Positions 25,764 through 34,704 of a stretch of DNA of 64,000 nucleotides are shown here, in pieces. Source of the DNA: Blautia argi (lineage in GTDB: Bacteria; Bacillota; Clostridia; Lachnospirales; Lachnospiraceae); NCBI RefSeq assembly GCF_003287895.1, contig NZ_CP030280.1, positions 813,501 through 877,500 of the forward strand, in the 5' to 3' direction. A program made the position numbers and the translations under genes. The notes beneath the pieces were generated by a model. The model ran no database searches, was not told the origin of the DNA, and worked only from the letters and a program-made list of their open reading frames with translations. Within the stretch, counting starts at the first letter, position 1; each line of letters begins with the position of its first letter.

Positions 25764-26090
25764 TCAGGACGGTTTTGTTCGTACAGAAGGCGCGGGAACC
25801 GTTTTTAAAATTTCTTCCAGAACAGAACGTGCGCTTACCTGGCTGATTCGCGCCTTGGAGGTTAGGAAAATGCGATATACGCATACGTCGGTAAAAATAC
25901 GCTGTACGTCCCTGGGCAGTACATCAGGGGTAAAGGTCAGGCGTTTTTCTTTCAGGCTTAAAGCTCTGGGAAAGGCAAGTGCCATAGTGGTTTTTTCTAC
26001 ACCGGGATCTTCTTTTCCAATGACGGCTTTTTGCACCTCCTGAATGACCTTATGCGCCAACTGGCTGTGGAGTCTGGTTGTATTTTCCAT
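25764..26090 (-). pseudogene. MoxR-type AAA+ ATPase, internally deleted remnant
   Basis: The 108-residue frame keeps the start of a MoxR ATPase (VIGKED), then jumps to PGVEKTTMALAF, where the Walker A Gly is Glu, then FTPDVLPRDVQ, then jumps to the C-terminal IFTDVCVYRI and VLEEILKTVPAP. Compared with a normal MoxR (about 310 residues), about 20 residues before Walker A and nearly 200 after DVLP are missing, including Walker B. The second junction joins DVLP-x-D to DVQ, suggesting deletion between short repeats. The gene is the promoter-proximal end of the decayed operon. Confidence 0.75.
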
Positions 26091-26243
26091 ATGCTTTTCC
26101 CATTATTTGCAAAAATTCTGAAAAAATAGATAAATTCTTAAAATAATTATAATATAAGACAGGAGATATCACAATACAAAAAGGCGGTTTTTACAGGGAT
26201 TTAAAAATTATGCACTTACACGCTTTAAATTATTAAAATGCTG

Positions 26244-26272
26244 TTGACAAATTCAGGGTACAGATATATGAT
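26244..26272 (+). promoter_or_regulatory. Sigma-A type promoter for DAHP synthase-topB
   Basis: Consensus TTGACA at 26244-26249 and TATGAT at 26267-26272 with a 17-base spacer, about 40 bases before the ATG at 26313. Confidence 0.75.
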
Positions 26273-26312
26273 AAGGCTACTTTTGCAGTGTAAAAAACAG
26301 GAGGAAAAAGCC

Positions 26313-27339
26313 ATGATTATCGTATTGAAAAAAGGGGCAGAAAAAACAAAAGTAGAAGCCCTGAAACAGGAACTTGTTCAAATGGGACTGCAGCTTCATC
26401 TTTCTGATGGCATAAATACATCTCTTATCGGTCTGGTAGGAGATACTACAGAGGTAGACGCTGAGTGGCTGGGAGCGTTGGACGTAGTAGCTGCTGTAAA
26501 GAGAATCAAGGAACCATACAAAAAGGCGAATAAAGATATGCACCCAAAGGACACGGTCATAGAGGTGGCAGGCAGAAAAATCGGCGGAGGATTTTTTCAG
26601 GTAATTGCAGGTCCCTGCTCTGTGGAAACCAGAGAGCAGATGACCGAGGTTGCCCTTGATGTACAGAAGGCGGGAGCAGGTCTTTTAAGAGGAGGCGCTT
26701 TTAAACCCAGGACTTCTCCGTATTCTTTCCAGGGACTGGGAGATGAGGGCTTAAAGATGCTTTTGGAGGCAAAAAAAGCAACCGGACTTCCCATTGTAAC
26801 CGAAATCATGAGTACCGCGCATCTTCCGCTGTTTGAGGACGTAGATGTGATTCAGGTAGGTACCAGAAACATGCAGAACTTTGAACTTTTAAAGGAACTG
26901 GGAAAGGTAGATAAGCCCATTCTTTTGAAGCGGGGAATGGCAAATACCCTGGAGGAACTTCTTATGAGCGCAGAATATATTATGGCAGGAGGAAACGAAA
27001 AAGGTCATTCTCTGTGAAAGGGGAATCCGTACATTTGAAACTTCTATGAGAAATACCCTGGATATTTCTGCAATTCCCATGTTGAAATCCAAGACCCATC
27101 TGCCTGTAATTGTAGATCCAAGTCATGCAGCGGGACTGCGCTTTATGGTAGAGCCTCTGACTATGGCAGCTATTGCAGCAGGCGCAGACGGCGTGATGAT
27201 TGAAGTACATAACAATCCGGAAAAAGCCCTGTGTGACGGAAAACAGTCTTTGACACCGGAAAGCTTTGCCGGATTAATGGAAAAGGTGAAAAAGACAACG
27301 GCTTTCTTTGGAAAGGATATGCAGGAGGCAGGCGTATGA
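26313..27339 (+). pseudogene. aroF: 3-deoxy-7-phosphoheptulonate (DAHP) synthase, one frameshift
   Basis: First enzyme of the shikimate pathway, joining phosphoenolpyruvate and erythrose 4-phosphate. The class I-beta form is seen: an N-terminal ferredoxin-like regulatory domain (about residues 1-70, MIIVLKKGAEKTK), then the barrel with IAGPCSVE, GAFKPRTSPYSFQGLG, KRGMANTLEE and DPSHAAG. An extra A in the run at 26998-27002 shifts the frame; removing it gives NEKVILCERGIRTFET and a complete protein of about 341 residues. Start 26313 has an AGGAGG site. The stop overlaps topB. Loss of this gene would cost aromatic amino acid synthesis, so an assembly error is more likely than decay. Confidence 0.88.
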
Positions 27340-29516
27340 AGTCGCTGGTTTTAGCAGAAAAGCCTTCTGTGGCAAGGGATATTGCCCGTGTTTTAAAATG
27401 CAGCAAAAAACTGAACGGTGCACTGGAAGGGGAACGCTATATTGTAACCTGGGCGCTGGGACACCTGGTCACCCTGGCAGACCCGGAAGAGTACGATAAA
27501 AAATACAAAGAATGGAAGATGGAAGTCCTTCCCATGATGCCGGAAAAAATGGAGCTGGTGGTAATCAAGCAGACCGCAAAGCAGTATCAGGCAGTGAAGA
27601 CACAGCTTTACCGCAAAGATGTGGGAGAGATTATTATTGCCACGGACGCCGGAAGAGAAGGGGAGCTGGTTGCCAGATGGATTCTGGAGAAAGCCCATTG
27701 CCAGAAGCCCATAAAGCGTCTTTGGATTTCCTCGGTGACAGATAAGGCAATCCGGGAAGGCTTTATGCATCTGAGGGACGGAAGAGAGTACCGCCCCCTT
27801 TATGACGCTGCAGTTGCCAGGGCAGAGGCCGACTGGCTGGTGGGAATCAATGCTACCAGAGCCTTGACATGTAAATATAATGCTCAGCTGTCCTGCGGCC
27901 GTGTGCAGACCCCGACCCTTGCAATCATTGCGGCAAGAGAAGCAGAGATTCGAAAATTTAAGCCGCAGGATTACTATGGATTGACGCTTCTTGCCGGAAA
28001 GGCCCGTTGGGTATGGCAGGATAAGAAAAGCGGCAGCCCACGTTCTTTTCAGAAGGAAGCCATGGAAGAGCGAAAAGGGGCTGTGCAGGCAGACTTGCTG
28101 CAGGTAGTTTCCGTGGAAAAAAGCCGGAAGAAAACTTATGCGCCGGGACTGTATGATTTAACAGAACTACAGAGAGATGCCAACAAACGTTTTGGCTTTT
28201 CTGCGAAGGAAACCCTGAATATTATGCAGCGTCTGTATGAGAACCATAAGGTACTGACTTATCCCAGAACAGATTCCAGGTATATTGGAAGTGATATTGT
28301 GCCAACCATAAAGGAGCGACTGAAAGCCTGTGCCGTAGGCCCTTATCGTTCCATTGCAGGGTCTCTTTCCATGAAGCCCGTGAAGGTATCCAAGTCCTTT
28401 GTAGATGATACGAAGGTCAGTGACCACCATGCAATCATTCCCACAGAACAGTTTGTACAGCTAGACCATATGACAAACGAAGAGCGGAAGATTTATGATT
28501 TGGTAGTGCGGAGATTTTTCAGCGTTCTGTATCCGCCTTTTGAGTATGAGCAGACTACCATGAAGGCCACTGCAGCGGGAGAAACCTTTACGGTAAAAGG
28601 GAAAATCGTGAAGCAGGCGGGTTGGAAGGCGGTTTATGAGGACGGCTTTGCAGACCAGGAGGAGGAAGGTTTTCAGAAACTTTCAGATTTAAAAGAAGGA
28701 GAAAAACTGAAAATCGAGAGAACGGAACTGACTTTAGGCAAGACGAAGCCCCCTGCGCCTTTTACCGAGGCAACACTTTTGTCTGCAATGGAAAATCCGG
28801 TGAAATATCTGGAACATGCAGACGCAAAAGCAGCAAAAACCCTGGGGGAAACAGGCGGTTTGGGAACCGTTGCCACAAGGGCGGATATTATTGAAAAACT
28901 GTTCCATACCTTTTTGATGGAAAAAAGAGGAAACGATCTTTATCTGACCTCTAAGGCGAAACAGCTTTTAGAGCTGGTTCCTGAGGATTTGAAGAAGCCG
29001 GAGCTTACGGCAGACTGGGAAATGAAGCTCTCTGATATTGCCAAAGGCAAACTGAAAAAAGATCGTTTCCTCACAGAAATCCGGGGTTATACAGAGGAGA
29101 TTATCCGGGAAATCAAGACTGGAGAGGGAACCTTCCGCCACGATAATCTGACGAATACCAAATGTCCGGTGTGTGGTAAACGTATGTTGTCCGTAAACGG
29201 TAAAAACAGTAAAATGCTGGTCTGCCAGGACAGAGAATGCGGACATAGAGAAACGATTTCCAGGCTAACCAATGCCAGATGCCCCAACTGCCACAGAAAA
29301 ATGGAGATGTATGTAAAAGGGAAAGAAGATACCTTTATCTGTAATACCTGCGGATACAAGGAAAAGCTTTCCAGCTTCCGGCAAAGAAGAGAAAAAGAAG
29401 GCGCAGGTGTCAGCAAAAAGGACGTACAGCGCTATCTGAACAAACAGAAAAAAGAAGCCCAGGAGCCGATAAACAATGCGTTTGCCGATGCCCTGGCAAA
29501 ATTAAATCTCAAGTAA
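27336..29516 (+). CDS. topB: DNA topoisomerase III
   Basis: A type IA topoisomerase that resolves single-strand crossings in replication and recombination. The 726-residue protein has the Toprim domain (LAEKPSVARDIARVL at 5-19; TDAGREGELVARWIL near 104-118), the active-site Tyr in LTYPRTDSRYIGSDI (about residue 310), and two C-terminal zinc-ribbon-like motifs (CPVCGKRM...CQDRECGH and CPNCHRKM...CNTCGY). The start overlaps the DAHP synthase stop (ATGA). The size and motifs are normal for Firmicute chromosomal TopB. Nothing around it points to a conjugative element. Confidence 0.95.
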   Translation: MKSLVLAEKPSVARDIARVLKCSKKLNGALEGERYIVTWALGHLVTLADPEEYDKKYKEWKMEVLPMMPEKMELVVIKQTAKQYQAVKTQLYRKDVGEIIIATDAGREGELVARWILEKAHCQKPIKRLWISSVTDKAIREGFMHLRDGREYRPLYDAAVARAEADWLVGINATRALTCKYNAQLSCGRVQTPTLAIIAAREAEIRKFKPQDYYGLTLLAGKARWVWQDKKSGSPRSFQKEAMEERKGAVQADLLQVVSVEKSRKKTYAPGLYDLTELQRDANKRFGFSAKETLNIMQRLYENHKVLTYPRTDSRYIGSDIVPTIKERLKACAVGPYRSIAGSLSMKPVKVSKSFVDDTKVSDHHAIIPTEQFVQLDHMTNEERKIYDLVVRRFFSVLYPPFEYEQTTMKATAAGETFTVKGKIVKQAGWKAVYEDGFADQEEEGFQKLSDLKEGEKLKIERTELTLGKTKPPAPFTEATLLSAMENPVKYLEHADAKAAKTLGETGGLGTVATRADIIEKLFHTFLMEKRGNDLYLTSKAKQLLELVPEDLKKPELTADWEMKLSDIAKGKLKKDRFLTEIRGYTEEIIREIKTGEGTFRHDNLTNTKCPVCGKRMLSVNGKNSKMLVCQDRECGHRETISRLTNARCPNCHRKMEMYVKGKEDTFICNTCGYKEKLSSFRQRREKEGAGVSKKDVQRYLNKQKKEAQEPINNAFADALAKLNLK

Positions 29517-29566
29517 TAAAAGTTCAAATAAAGAAACAATTCAGAAAAATTTAACAAAAAATTTTC

Positions 29567-29595
29567 TTGTCACCCCCTTATCTGTGTGGTAAAAT
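29567..29595 (+). promoter_or_regulatory. Sigma-A type promoter for citrate synthase
   Basis: TTGTCA at 29567-29572 and TAAAAT at 29590-29595, spacer 17, 40 bases before the ATG. A strong TAAGGGGG ribosome site follows. Confidence 0.75.
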
Positions 29596-29635
29596 ATTAT
29601 CACGCTAAAGTGAAAAAAGATAAGGGGGAATCAAA

Positions 29636-31000
29636 ATGTCTGATTTTAATATGAATGTTACTCCGGAAATTGAAATGCTTACAGAAATCTGTAAAGAAAA
29701 CAGCCGGATCGACGCGTCCCTGTATCCGAAATACGATGTCAAGAGGGGACTTCGTGATATTAACGGAAAGGGCGTTTTGGCAGGTCTGACCCAGATTTCC
29801 AATATTGTTTCAAAAAAAGTGATTGACGGTGAAGAGGTTCCCTGTGAAGGCGAGTTGTATTACCGGGGAATTAATGTGGAGGATTTGACCAAGGGCTTTC
29901 TGGACGAAAAACGTTTCGGTTTTGAGGAAGCAACGTATCTGCTTTTATTCGGACGTCTGCCCAATCAGGAAGAATTGAAGGACTTCTGCAGGATTCTGGC
30001 AACACAGAGAACACTTCCCACAAACTTTGTCCGGGATGTGATTATGAAAGCACCCAGCAGAGATATGATGAACACTCTTTCCAGAAGTGTGCTGACTCTG
30101 TATTCCTATGATGAAAATCCGGAAGATATTTCCCTTCCCAATGTTCTGCGCCAGTGCATTAATCTTATCAGTGTTTTTCCCATGCTTTCCGTATATGGCT
30201 ATCAGGCACATAAACATTACAATCTGGACGACAGTCTTTATATCCATAATCCTGAAAAAAATCTGTCTACCGCAGAGAATATTCTGCTGATGTTGCGTCC
30301 TGACAAAAAATACTCATCTCTGGAAGCAGAAATTCTGGATTTGGCTCTGGTACTGCATATGGAACATGGCGGAGGAAATAACTCCACCTTTACTACGCAT
30401 GTGGTATCTTCTTCTGGCACGGATACTTATTCTGCCATAGCAGCTGCCCTTGGTTCCCTGAAGGGACCAAAGCACGGTGGCGCCAATATTAAGGTGGTCA
30501 GTATGTTCCAGGATATGAAGGAAACTTTAAAGGACTGGGAAGATGAAGAGGAGATTGTGGATTATCTGACAAAATTATTACATAAAGAAGCCTTTGATAA
30601 ACGGGGACTGATTTATGGTATGGGGCATGCTGTTTACTCCATTTCCGACCCCAGAGCCCAGATTTTCAAGAAATTTGTCCGCCAGCTTGCTGAGGAAAAA
30701 GGCAGAATGAAGGACTACGAGCTTTATGCTAAAGTAGAGCGTCTGGCCCCGGAGGTAATCGCAAGAGAACGCCGTATTTATAAGGGGGTCAGCGCCAACG
30801 TGGACTTTTACAGCGGCTTTGTTTACAGTATGCTGGGACTGCCGTTAGAGTTGTATACTCCTATGTTTGCCATTGCCCGTATTGTGGGCTGGAGCGCACA
30901 CCGCATGGAGGAACTGATTAACACAGATAAAATTATCCGTCCGGCTTATAAAAACGTACTGGAAGAGCAGACTTATGAGCCTTTAAAGGACAGAAGATAG
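29636..31000 (+). CDS. gltA: Citrate synthase (citrate/2-methylcitrate synthase family)
   Basis: Condenses acetyl-CoA and oxaloacetate to citrate, giving the oxidative route to 2-oxoglutarate and glutamate. The 454-residue protein has an N-terminal extension of about 50 residues typical of clostridial forms. Catalytic regions are MEHGGGNNSTFTTHVVSSSGTD (first part) with His, GPKHGGAN with the second His, and GMGHAVYSISDPRA, followed by the Arg-rich RERRIYKGVSANVDFYSG with catalytic Asp. It has its own promoter and is monocistronic, apart from possible read-through to the next gene. A 2-methylcitrate role is possible, but there are no prp genes near. Confidence 0.92.
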   Translation: MSDFNMNVTPEIEMLTEICKENSRIDASLYPKYDVKRGLRDINGKGVLAGLTQISNIVSKKVIDGEEVPCEGELYYRGINVEDLTKGFLDEKRFGFEEATYLLLFGRLPNQEELKDFCRILATQRTLPTNFVRDVIMKAPSRDMMNTLSRSVLTLYSYDENPEDISLPNVLRQCINLISVFPMLSVYGYQAHKHYNLDDSLYIHNPEKNLSTAENILLMLRPDKKYSSLEAEILDLALVLHMEHGGGNNSTFTTHVVSSSGTDTYSAIAAALGSLKGPKHGGANIKVVSMFQDMKETLKDWEDEEEIVDYLTKLLHKEAFDKRGLIYGMGHAVYSISDPRAQIFKKFVRQLAEEKGRMKDYELYAKVERLAPEVIARERRIYKGVSANVDFYSGFVYSMLGLPLELYTPMFAIARIVGWSAHRMEELINTDKIIRPAYKNVLEEQTYEPLKDRR

Positions 31001-31005
31001 ATAAT

Positions 31006-31070
31006 TTGACAAACCCTGCCTGTACCTGTTACCATAGAGAAAACACCCTGCTTTATCCAGCAGGTACAGG
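31006..31070 (+). promoter_or_regulatory. Promoter and paired inverted repeats upstream of the YqeG-like gene
   Basis: TTGACA at 31006-31011 with TACCAT at 31030-31035 (spacer 18) overlaps a 10-bp arm CCTGTACCTG (31019-31028) whose exact reverse complement CAGGTACAGG lies at 31061-31070. An internal CCTGC-GCAGG pair could form a competing small hairpin. This may be an operator pair or a leader structure. Confidence 0.5.
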
Positions 31071-31083
31071 AAAGGAAGAAAGT

Positions 31084-31596
31084 ATGTTTCGGAAATTTTT
31101 TCCAGATGAATATCTGGATTCTACTTATCTCATAGATTTTGAAGCTCTTTACAAAAATGGGTACAGAGGAGTTATTTTTGACATTGATAATACACTGGTT
31201 CCTCATGGAGAGCCGGCAGATGAGAGGGCAGAGGCTCTGTTTAAAAGGCTGAAAAACACAGGATTTCAGTGTTGTTTGCTGTCGAATAATCAGTATGAGC
31301 GTGTCAGCTCCTTTAACAGAAATATTCAGGTGCACTTTATTGAAAATGCCCATAAGCCTTCACGGAAAAATTATCGGAAGGCCATGGAGTTGATGGGAAC
31401 CACACTTGAGAACACGGTGTTTGTGGGCGACCAGCTTTTTACTGATGTGTATGGGGCAAAGAGAACCGGGATTTATAATATTCTGGTAAAGCCTATTCAC
31501 CCAAAAGAAGAGATTCAGATTGTATTAAAGAGAAAACTGGAGAAAATCGTCCTGTATTTTTATAAGAAAGAGCAAAGAAAGCGAAAAAACAGTTGA
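31084..31596 (+). CDS. YqeG family HAD-IIIA phosphatase
   Basis: A 170-residue HAD phosphatase of the YqeG type. Motifs: FDIDNTLVPHG (about residues 31-41; first Asp is the nucleophile), LLSNNQ, and GDQLFTDVYGAKRTG. The ATG at 31084 is chosen since it follows an AGGAAAGGAAG site and matches the family's MFRKFFPDEYL start. YqeG homologues usually sit near ribosome-assembly or aro genes; here it lies before efp. Proposed substrates include phosphatidylglycerophosphate (in YqeG/PgpP-type enzymes), but for this gene that remains inference. Confidence 0.85.
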   Translation: MFRKFFPDEYLDSTYLIDFEALYKNGYRGVIFDIDNTLVPHGEPADERAEALFKRLKNTGFQCCLLSNNQYERVSSFNRNIQVHFIENAHKPSRKNYRKAMELMGTTLENTVFVGDQLFTDVYGAKRTGIYNILVKPIHPKEEIQIVLKRKLEKIVLYFYKKEQRKRKNS

Positions 31597-31621
31597 AAAT
31601 TGCTTCAATGTATTATAAAAT
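31593..31621 (+). promoter_or_regulatory. Sigma-A type promoter for efp
   Basis: TTGAAA at 31593-31598 and TAAAAT at 31616-31621, spacer 17, about 60 bases before the efp ATG. Confidence 0.6.
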
Positions 31622-31680
31622 GAAGTACAGTGGAAAAAATACGGGTTTTCCCAATGGACGAAATAAGGAGGAATATCATT

Positions 31681-32238
31681 ATGATATCAGCAGGCGATTT
31701 TAAAAACGGTCTTACACTGGAAATTGATGGTAACGTAGTACAGATTATGGAATTCCAGCATGTAAAACCAGGTAAAGGTGCTGCATTCGTTAGAACAAAA
31801 TTAAAAAATGTTATCAGTGGTGGAATTATTGAAAAAACTTTCAGACCAACTGAAAAATTCCCACAGGCTCGTATTGAACGTGTGGATATGCAGTATTTAT
31901 ACAATGACGGCGATCTCTATAACTTCATGAACAATGAAACTTATGATCAGATTGCTATCAGCCAGGATACTGTAGGCGATTCTCTGAAATTCGTAAAAGA
32001 GAACGAAAACGTAAAAGTATGTTCTTATAACGGAAGCGTATTCGCGATTGAACCGCCATTATTCGTAGAACTGGAAATCACAGATACAGAGCCGGGATTT
32101 GCCGGAAACACAGCACAGGGTGCAACAAAACCTGCTACTGTAGAAACAGGCGCTACTGTATATGTACCTCTGTTCGTAAACCAGGGCGATGTAATTAAAA
32201 TCGACACAAGAACAGGAGAATATCTGTCCAGAGTATAA
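31681..32238 (+). CDS. efp: Elongation factor P
   Basis: EF-P binds the ribosome between the P and E sites and rescues stalling on proline stretches. The 185-residue protein has the KOW-like N domain with [10 protein letters not shown], where Lys32 sits at the tip that enters the peptidyl-transferase centre, then two OB domains ending in the conserved [17 protein letters not shown]. The ATG at 31681 is preferred over the GTG at 31630 because it has AAGGAGG upstream and gives the standard [10 protein letters not shown] start. Codon use is biased as expected for an abundant translation factor. Confidence 0.97.
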   Translation: MISAGDFKNGLTLEIDGNVVQIMEFQHVKPGKGAAFVRTKLKNVISGGIIEKTFRPTEKFPQARIERVDMQYLYNDGDLYNFMNNETYDQIAISQDTVGDSLKFVKENENVKVCSYNGSVFAIEPPLFVELEITDTEPGFAGNTAQGATKPATVETGATVYVPLFVNQGDVIKIDTRTGEYLSRV

Positions 32239-32514
32239 GCCACATAAAAGACAAAAGGGACAGTTTTATGAAAACAGGCTGTGTCGGCAGACATCAGAAG
32301 TTTTTCTGGTGCTGTCGGCATGGCAGTAAAGAAATAAAATTTAAAATTCTATTTACATTTCTTATTTTTATGAATTTCACACACATTCGTGAAGGATTTT
32401 CCACACGCAAGGTAAAATGCAAAACAAAAAGTGTATAAAGCAGCGGGGAAAGTTTGTCCAGGTGTATTTCCCACGCTGATTTATAGAAATCAAACAAAGA
32501 AAGGAATATGCACT

Positions 32515-33397
32515 ATGGGGTATGAAACATTTAAAAAAGAGCTTTTACAGGCTGTAAAGGAAATGGCCGGGGATAAGACAAAGGTTTCTCTGCGTAAAAT
32601 TGAGAAAAACAATGGGGGTGATGTTAGACGGACTGATGATTCACAGGGAAGACAGCAGTATGGCGCCTATGTTCTACCCGGCGGAATTTTACAAAAAGTG
32701 GGAAAATGGGGATTCTATGGAAGAGCTGGCAGAGGAAATTCTGGAATTTGAGGAGGAGCAGAGAAATGCTGTGGATTTTTCTCTCAAGGATTTTGAGGAT
32801 TATGGAATTGCCAGAAAAAATATTTACTATAAATTGATTAATTACAAAATGAATGAGAAGCGTCTGGAAAAGATGCCTCATATAAAATATCTGGATTTGG
32901 CAGTGGTCTTTTATTACCGTGTAGAGGGCGGCAGCTTTCACGGCGCCACGGTTTTAATTCGGGACGCTAATCTGGAAAACTGGGGGATTACCAAACACCG
33001 CCTTTTGGAGGACGCTGTGGTAAATGCCGGTAAAAAGCTGCCTTATACGCTGCAGGGCATGGAAGCCCTGATAGCAGAACTCAGCGGCAATGACCCAGCG
33101 TCCTTTAAAAGAGATGAGTTGATGTATGTGCTTACCAACAAAGAAAAATACTTTGGGGCAGCGGTTATCCTCTATCCCCATGCCTTAAAGCATATTGCAG
33201 GCCTTTTGAGAAACAATTTCTATATCCTGCCAAGCAGTGTTCATGAATGTATTCTGGTTCCGGATATGGGACAGTATTCCCGTATGGAATTAAAGCGAAT
33301 GGTAAAAGAAGTCAATGAAAACCAGGTAGAAGAGGAGGAGATTCTTTCCTATGAAGTTTATTATTATGACAGGGAAAAGGAGGCGCTTATGATGTAG
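32515..33397 (+). pseudogene. DUF5688-type protein, one frameshift
   Basis: I recognise this only as a Lachnospiraceae protein family of the DUF5688 kind; function is unknown. The ATG at 32515 follows GAAAGGAA. The N-terminal frame (MGYETFKKELLQAVKE) continues into the main frame if one G is dropped from GGGGG at 32614-32618, giving KIEKNNGVMLDGLMIHRED and about 293 residues. The protein is acidic, soluble, without signal peptide, and has a MYPAEFYKKW-like stretch, a long charged helix region, and a C-terminal half with SSVHECILVPD. It is bounded by efp and tRNA-Arg. Confidence 0.7.
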
Positions 33398-33463
33398 AAG
33401 TGGGGAGGACCGTCCTGTTTTTGCAGAAAATGGGACGGCATATCCCAAAAATGAGTAGAGGTC

Positions 33464-33492
33464 TTTACATTTTGGAAAATGTGTGGTATGAT
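33464..33492 (+). promoter_or_regulatory. Promoter for tRNA-Arg
   Basis: TTTACA at 33464-33469 and extended -10 TGGTATGAT ending at 33492, spacer 17, about 23 bases before the tRNA. Confidence 0.65.
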
Positions 33493-33514
33493 AACCAAGA
33501 TGTAACAATCACAG

Positions 33515-33587
33515 GCACTCGTAGCTCAGGGGATAGAGCAGTGGTTTCCGGTACCACGTGTCGGGGGTTCGATTCCCTCCGGGTGTG
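33515..33587 (+). tRNA. tRNA-Arg (anticodon CCG)
   Basis: A full cloverleaf can be drawn. Acceptor arms GCACTCG (33515-33521) and CGGGTGT (33580-33586) pair with two wobbles; D stem GCTC/GAGC; anticodon stem GTGGT/ACCAC around the loop TTCCGGT with CCG at 33548-33550; T arm GGGGG-TTCGATT-CCCTC. The discriminator base is G and CCA is not encoded. Confidence 0.93.
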
Positions 33588-33638
33588 TTTCGTGCTTTGG
33601 GGAGAGCATAAGGATAAGGGAATATAAGGAGGAAAGAT

Positions 33639-34547
33639 ATGTTAGACAATTTCAGAGAATGGCTCTCAGATAATCTGAGGTATATTCTTCTGGGTCTGGC
33701 AATTCTGCTTGTTCTTGTCGTATTGTTTTTCGGAATCCGGGCTTTGACCGGCGGTTCCTCTGAAGGAAAAGCAAAGGATACGGAAAAAAAGACAGAGCAA
33801 AAGAAAGATTCCACAGCTTCCGATAAGGCAAAGGAAGAAAAGTCTGCCAAACAGGAAGATGAGAATGCTCTTGAAAAGAATGCATACCCTGAAGTAAATG
33901 CCCTGATTGAGTCCTTTTATACAGCATGGGGACAGAAAGATGTCACCAAGATGAAGGCGCTGACTGACAATTTTAGTTCCACAGATGAGGCAAAGGTAAA
34001 CAGTGCATCCTATATCGAAAGCTATGAAAATGTTGTGGTTTATACCAAACCGGGACTGGAGAAAGACAGTTACGTTGTTTTTGCTTCCTATGATTTGAAG
34101 TTTAAGGACATAAAGACAGCAGCGCCGGGCTTGTCAGAACTTTATGTTTATAAGGACAAGGACGGAGAATACAGGATTCACAATGATAGCAGCGATGCCG
34201 AGGTTCAGGAATGTATTGAAAAGACCAGACAGGAAAAAGATGTTGTGGTTCTGATTGAAGAAGTAGAGAAAAAGCTGAATGAGGCAATTGCATCGGATAC
34301 AGAGTTAAAGGCATTTGAGGAAAAGCTGGGTCAGGAAGTCAATACAGCACAGATGGCAGATAATGGAGATATGCTTACTGCAAAGGAGAGTTGTAATGTC
34401 CGAGCTGATGCCAATACCAGTTCACAGATATTAGGAAGACTGGAAGCAGGAGAACAGGTGAAGAAACTGGAAAACAGTTCAGATGGCTGGATTAAGGTTG
34501 AGTATAAAGGACAGGAAGCTTATATATATGCAGATTTGCTGCAGTAA
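33639..34547 (+). CDS. Membrane-anchored protein with C-terminal SH3 domain
   Basis: A 302-residue protein with one N-terminal membrane helix (about residues 15-37), a Lys/Glu/Ser-rich linker (40-80), a folded middle domain resembling NTF2-like/stress modules (YPEVNALIESFYTAWGQKD), and a bacterial SH3 domain at the C terminus (CNVRADANTSSQILGRLEAGEQV). The topology puts the SH3 domain outside the membrane, where such domains often bind peptidoglycan peptides. The exact role is unknown. It has its own RBS AGGAGG and ends before a strong terminator. Confidence 0.8.
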   Translation: MLDNFREWLSDNLRYILLGLAILLVLVVLFFGIRALTGGSSEGKAKDTEKKTEQKKDSTASDKAKEEKSAKQEDENALEKNAYPEVNALIESFYTAWGQKDVTKMKALTDNFSSTDEAKVNSASYIESYENVVVYTKPGLEKDSYVVFASYDLKFKDIKTAAPGLSELYVYKDKDGEYRIHNDSSDAEVQECIEKTRQEKDVVVLIEEVEKKLNEAIASDTELKAFEEKLGQEVNTAQMADNGDMLTAKESCNVRADANTSSQILGRLEAGEQVKKLENSSDGWIKVEYKGQEAYIYADLLQ

Positions 34548-34584
34548 GATAAAAGTAATGTGAAATTGAAGAAAGGACGTGGAT

Positions 34585-34620
34585 ACCGACAGGGATAATA
34601 ACCTGTCGGTGTTTTGCGTT
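34585..34620 (+). terminator. Intrinsic terminator after the SH3 gene
   Basis: ACCGACAGG and CCTGTCGGT form a 9-bp stem with an 8-base loop, followed by GTTTTGCGTTTT. Confidence 0.75.
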
Positions 34621-34662
34621 TTGGAAACTTTCTGTAACACAAAAATCATGGCGAAGAACAGA

Positions 34663-34702
34663 AAAGAGAGAACCCTGACCCAAAAGTAAAGGTTCTCTCT
34701 TT
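34663..34702 (-). terminator. Terminator at the 3' end of the CW-repeat gene
   Basis: A perfect 12-bp stem AAAGAGAGAACC / GGTTCTCTCTTT directly before the minus-strand gene end; the A-rich flank provides a T tract in the minus direction. Confidence 0.7.
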
Positions 34703-34704
34703 GG

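Noticed and set aside
33509-33850. Minus-strand frame with the GGNRTPDTWYRKP stretch as a gene
   Set aside because: It is the well-known antisense translation artefact of a tRNA gene, here tRNA-Arg.
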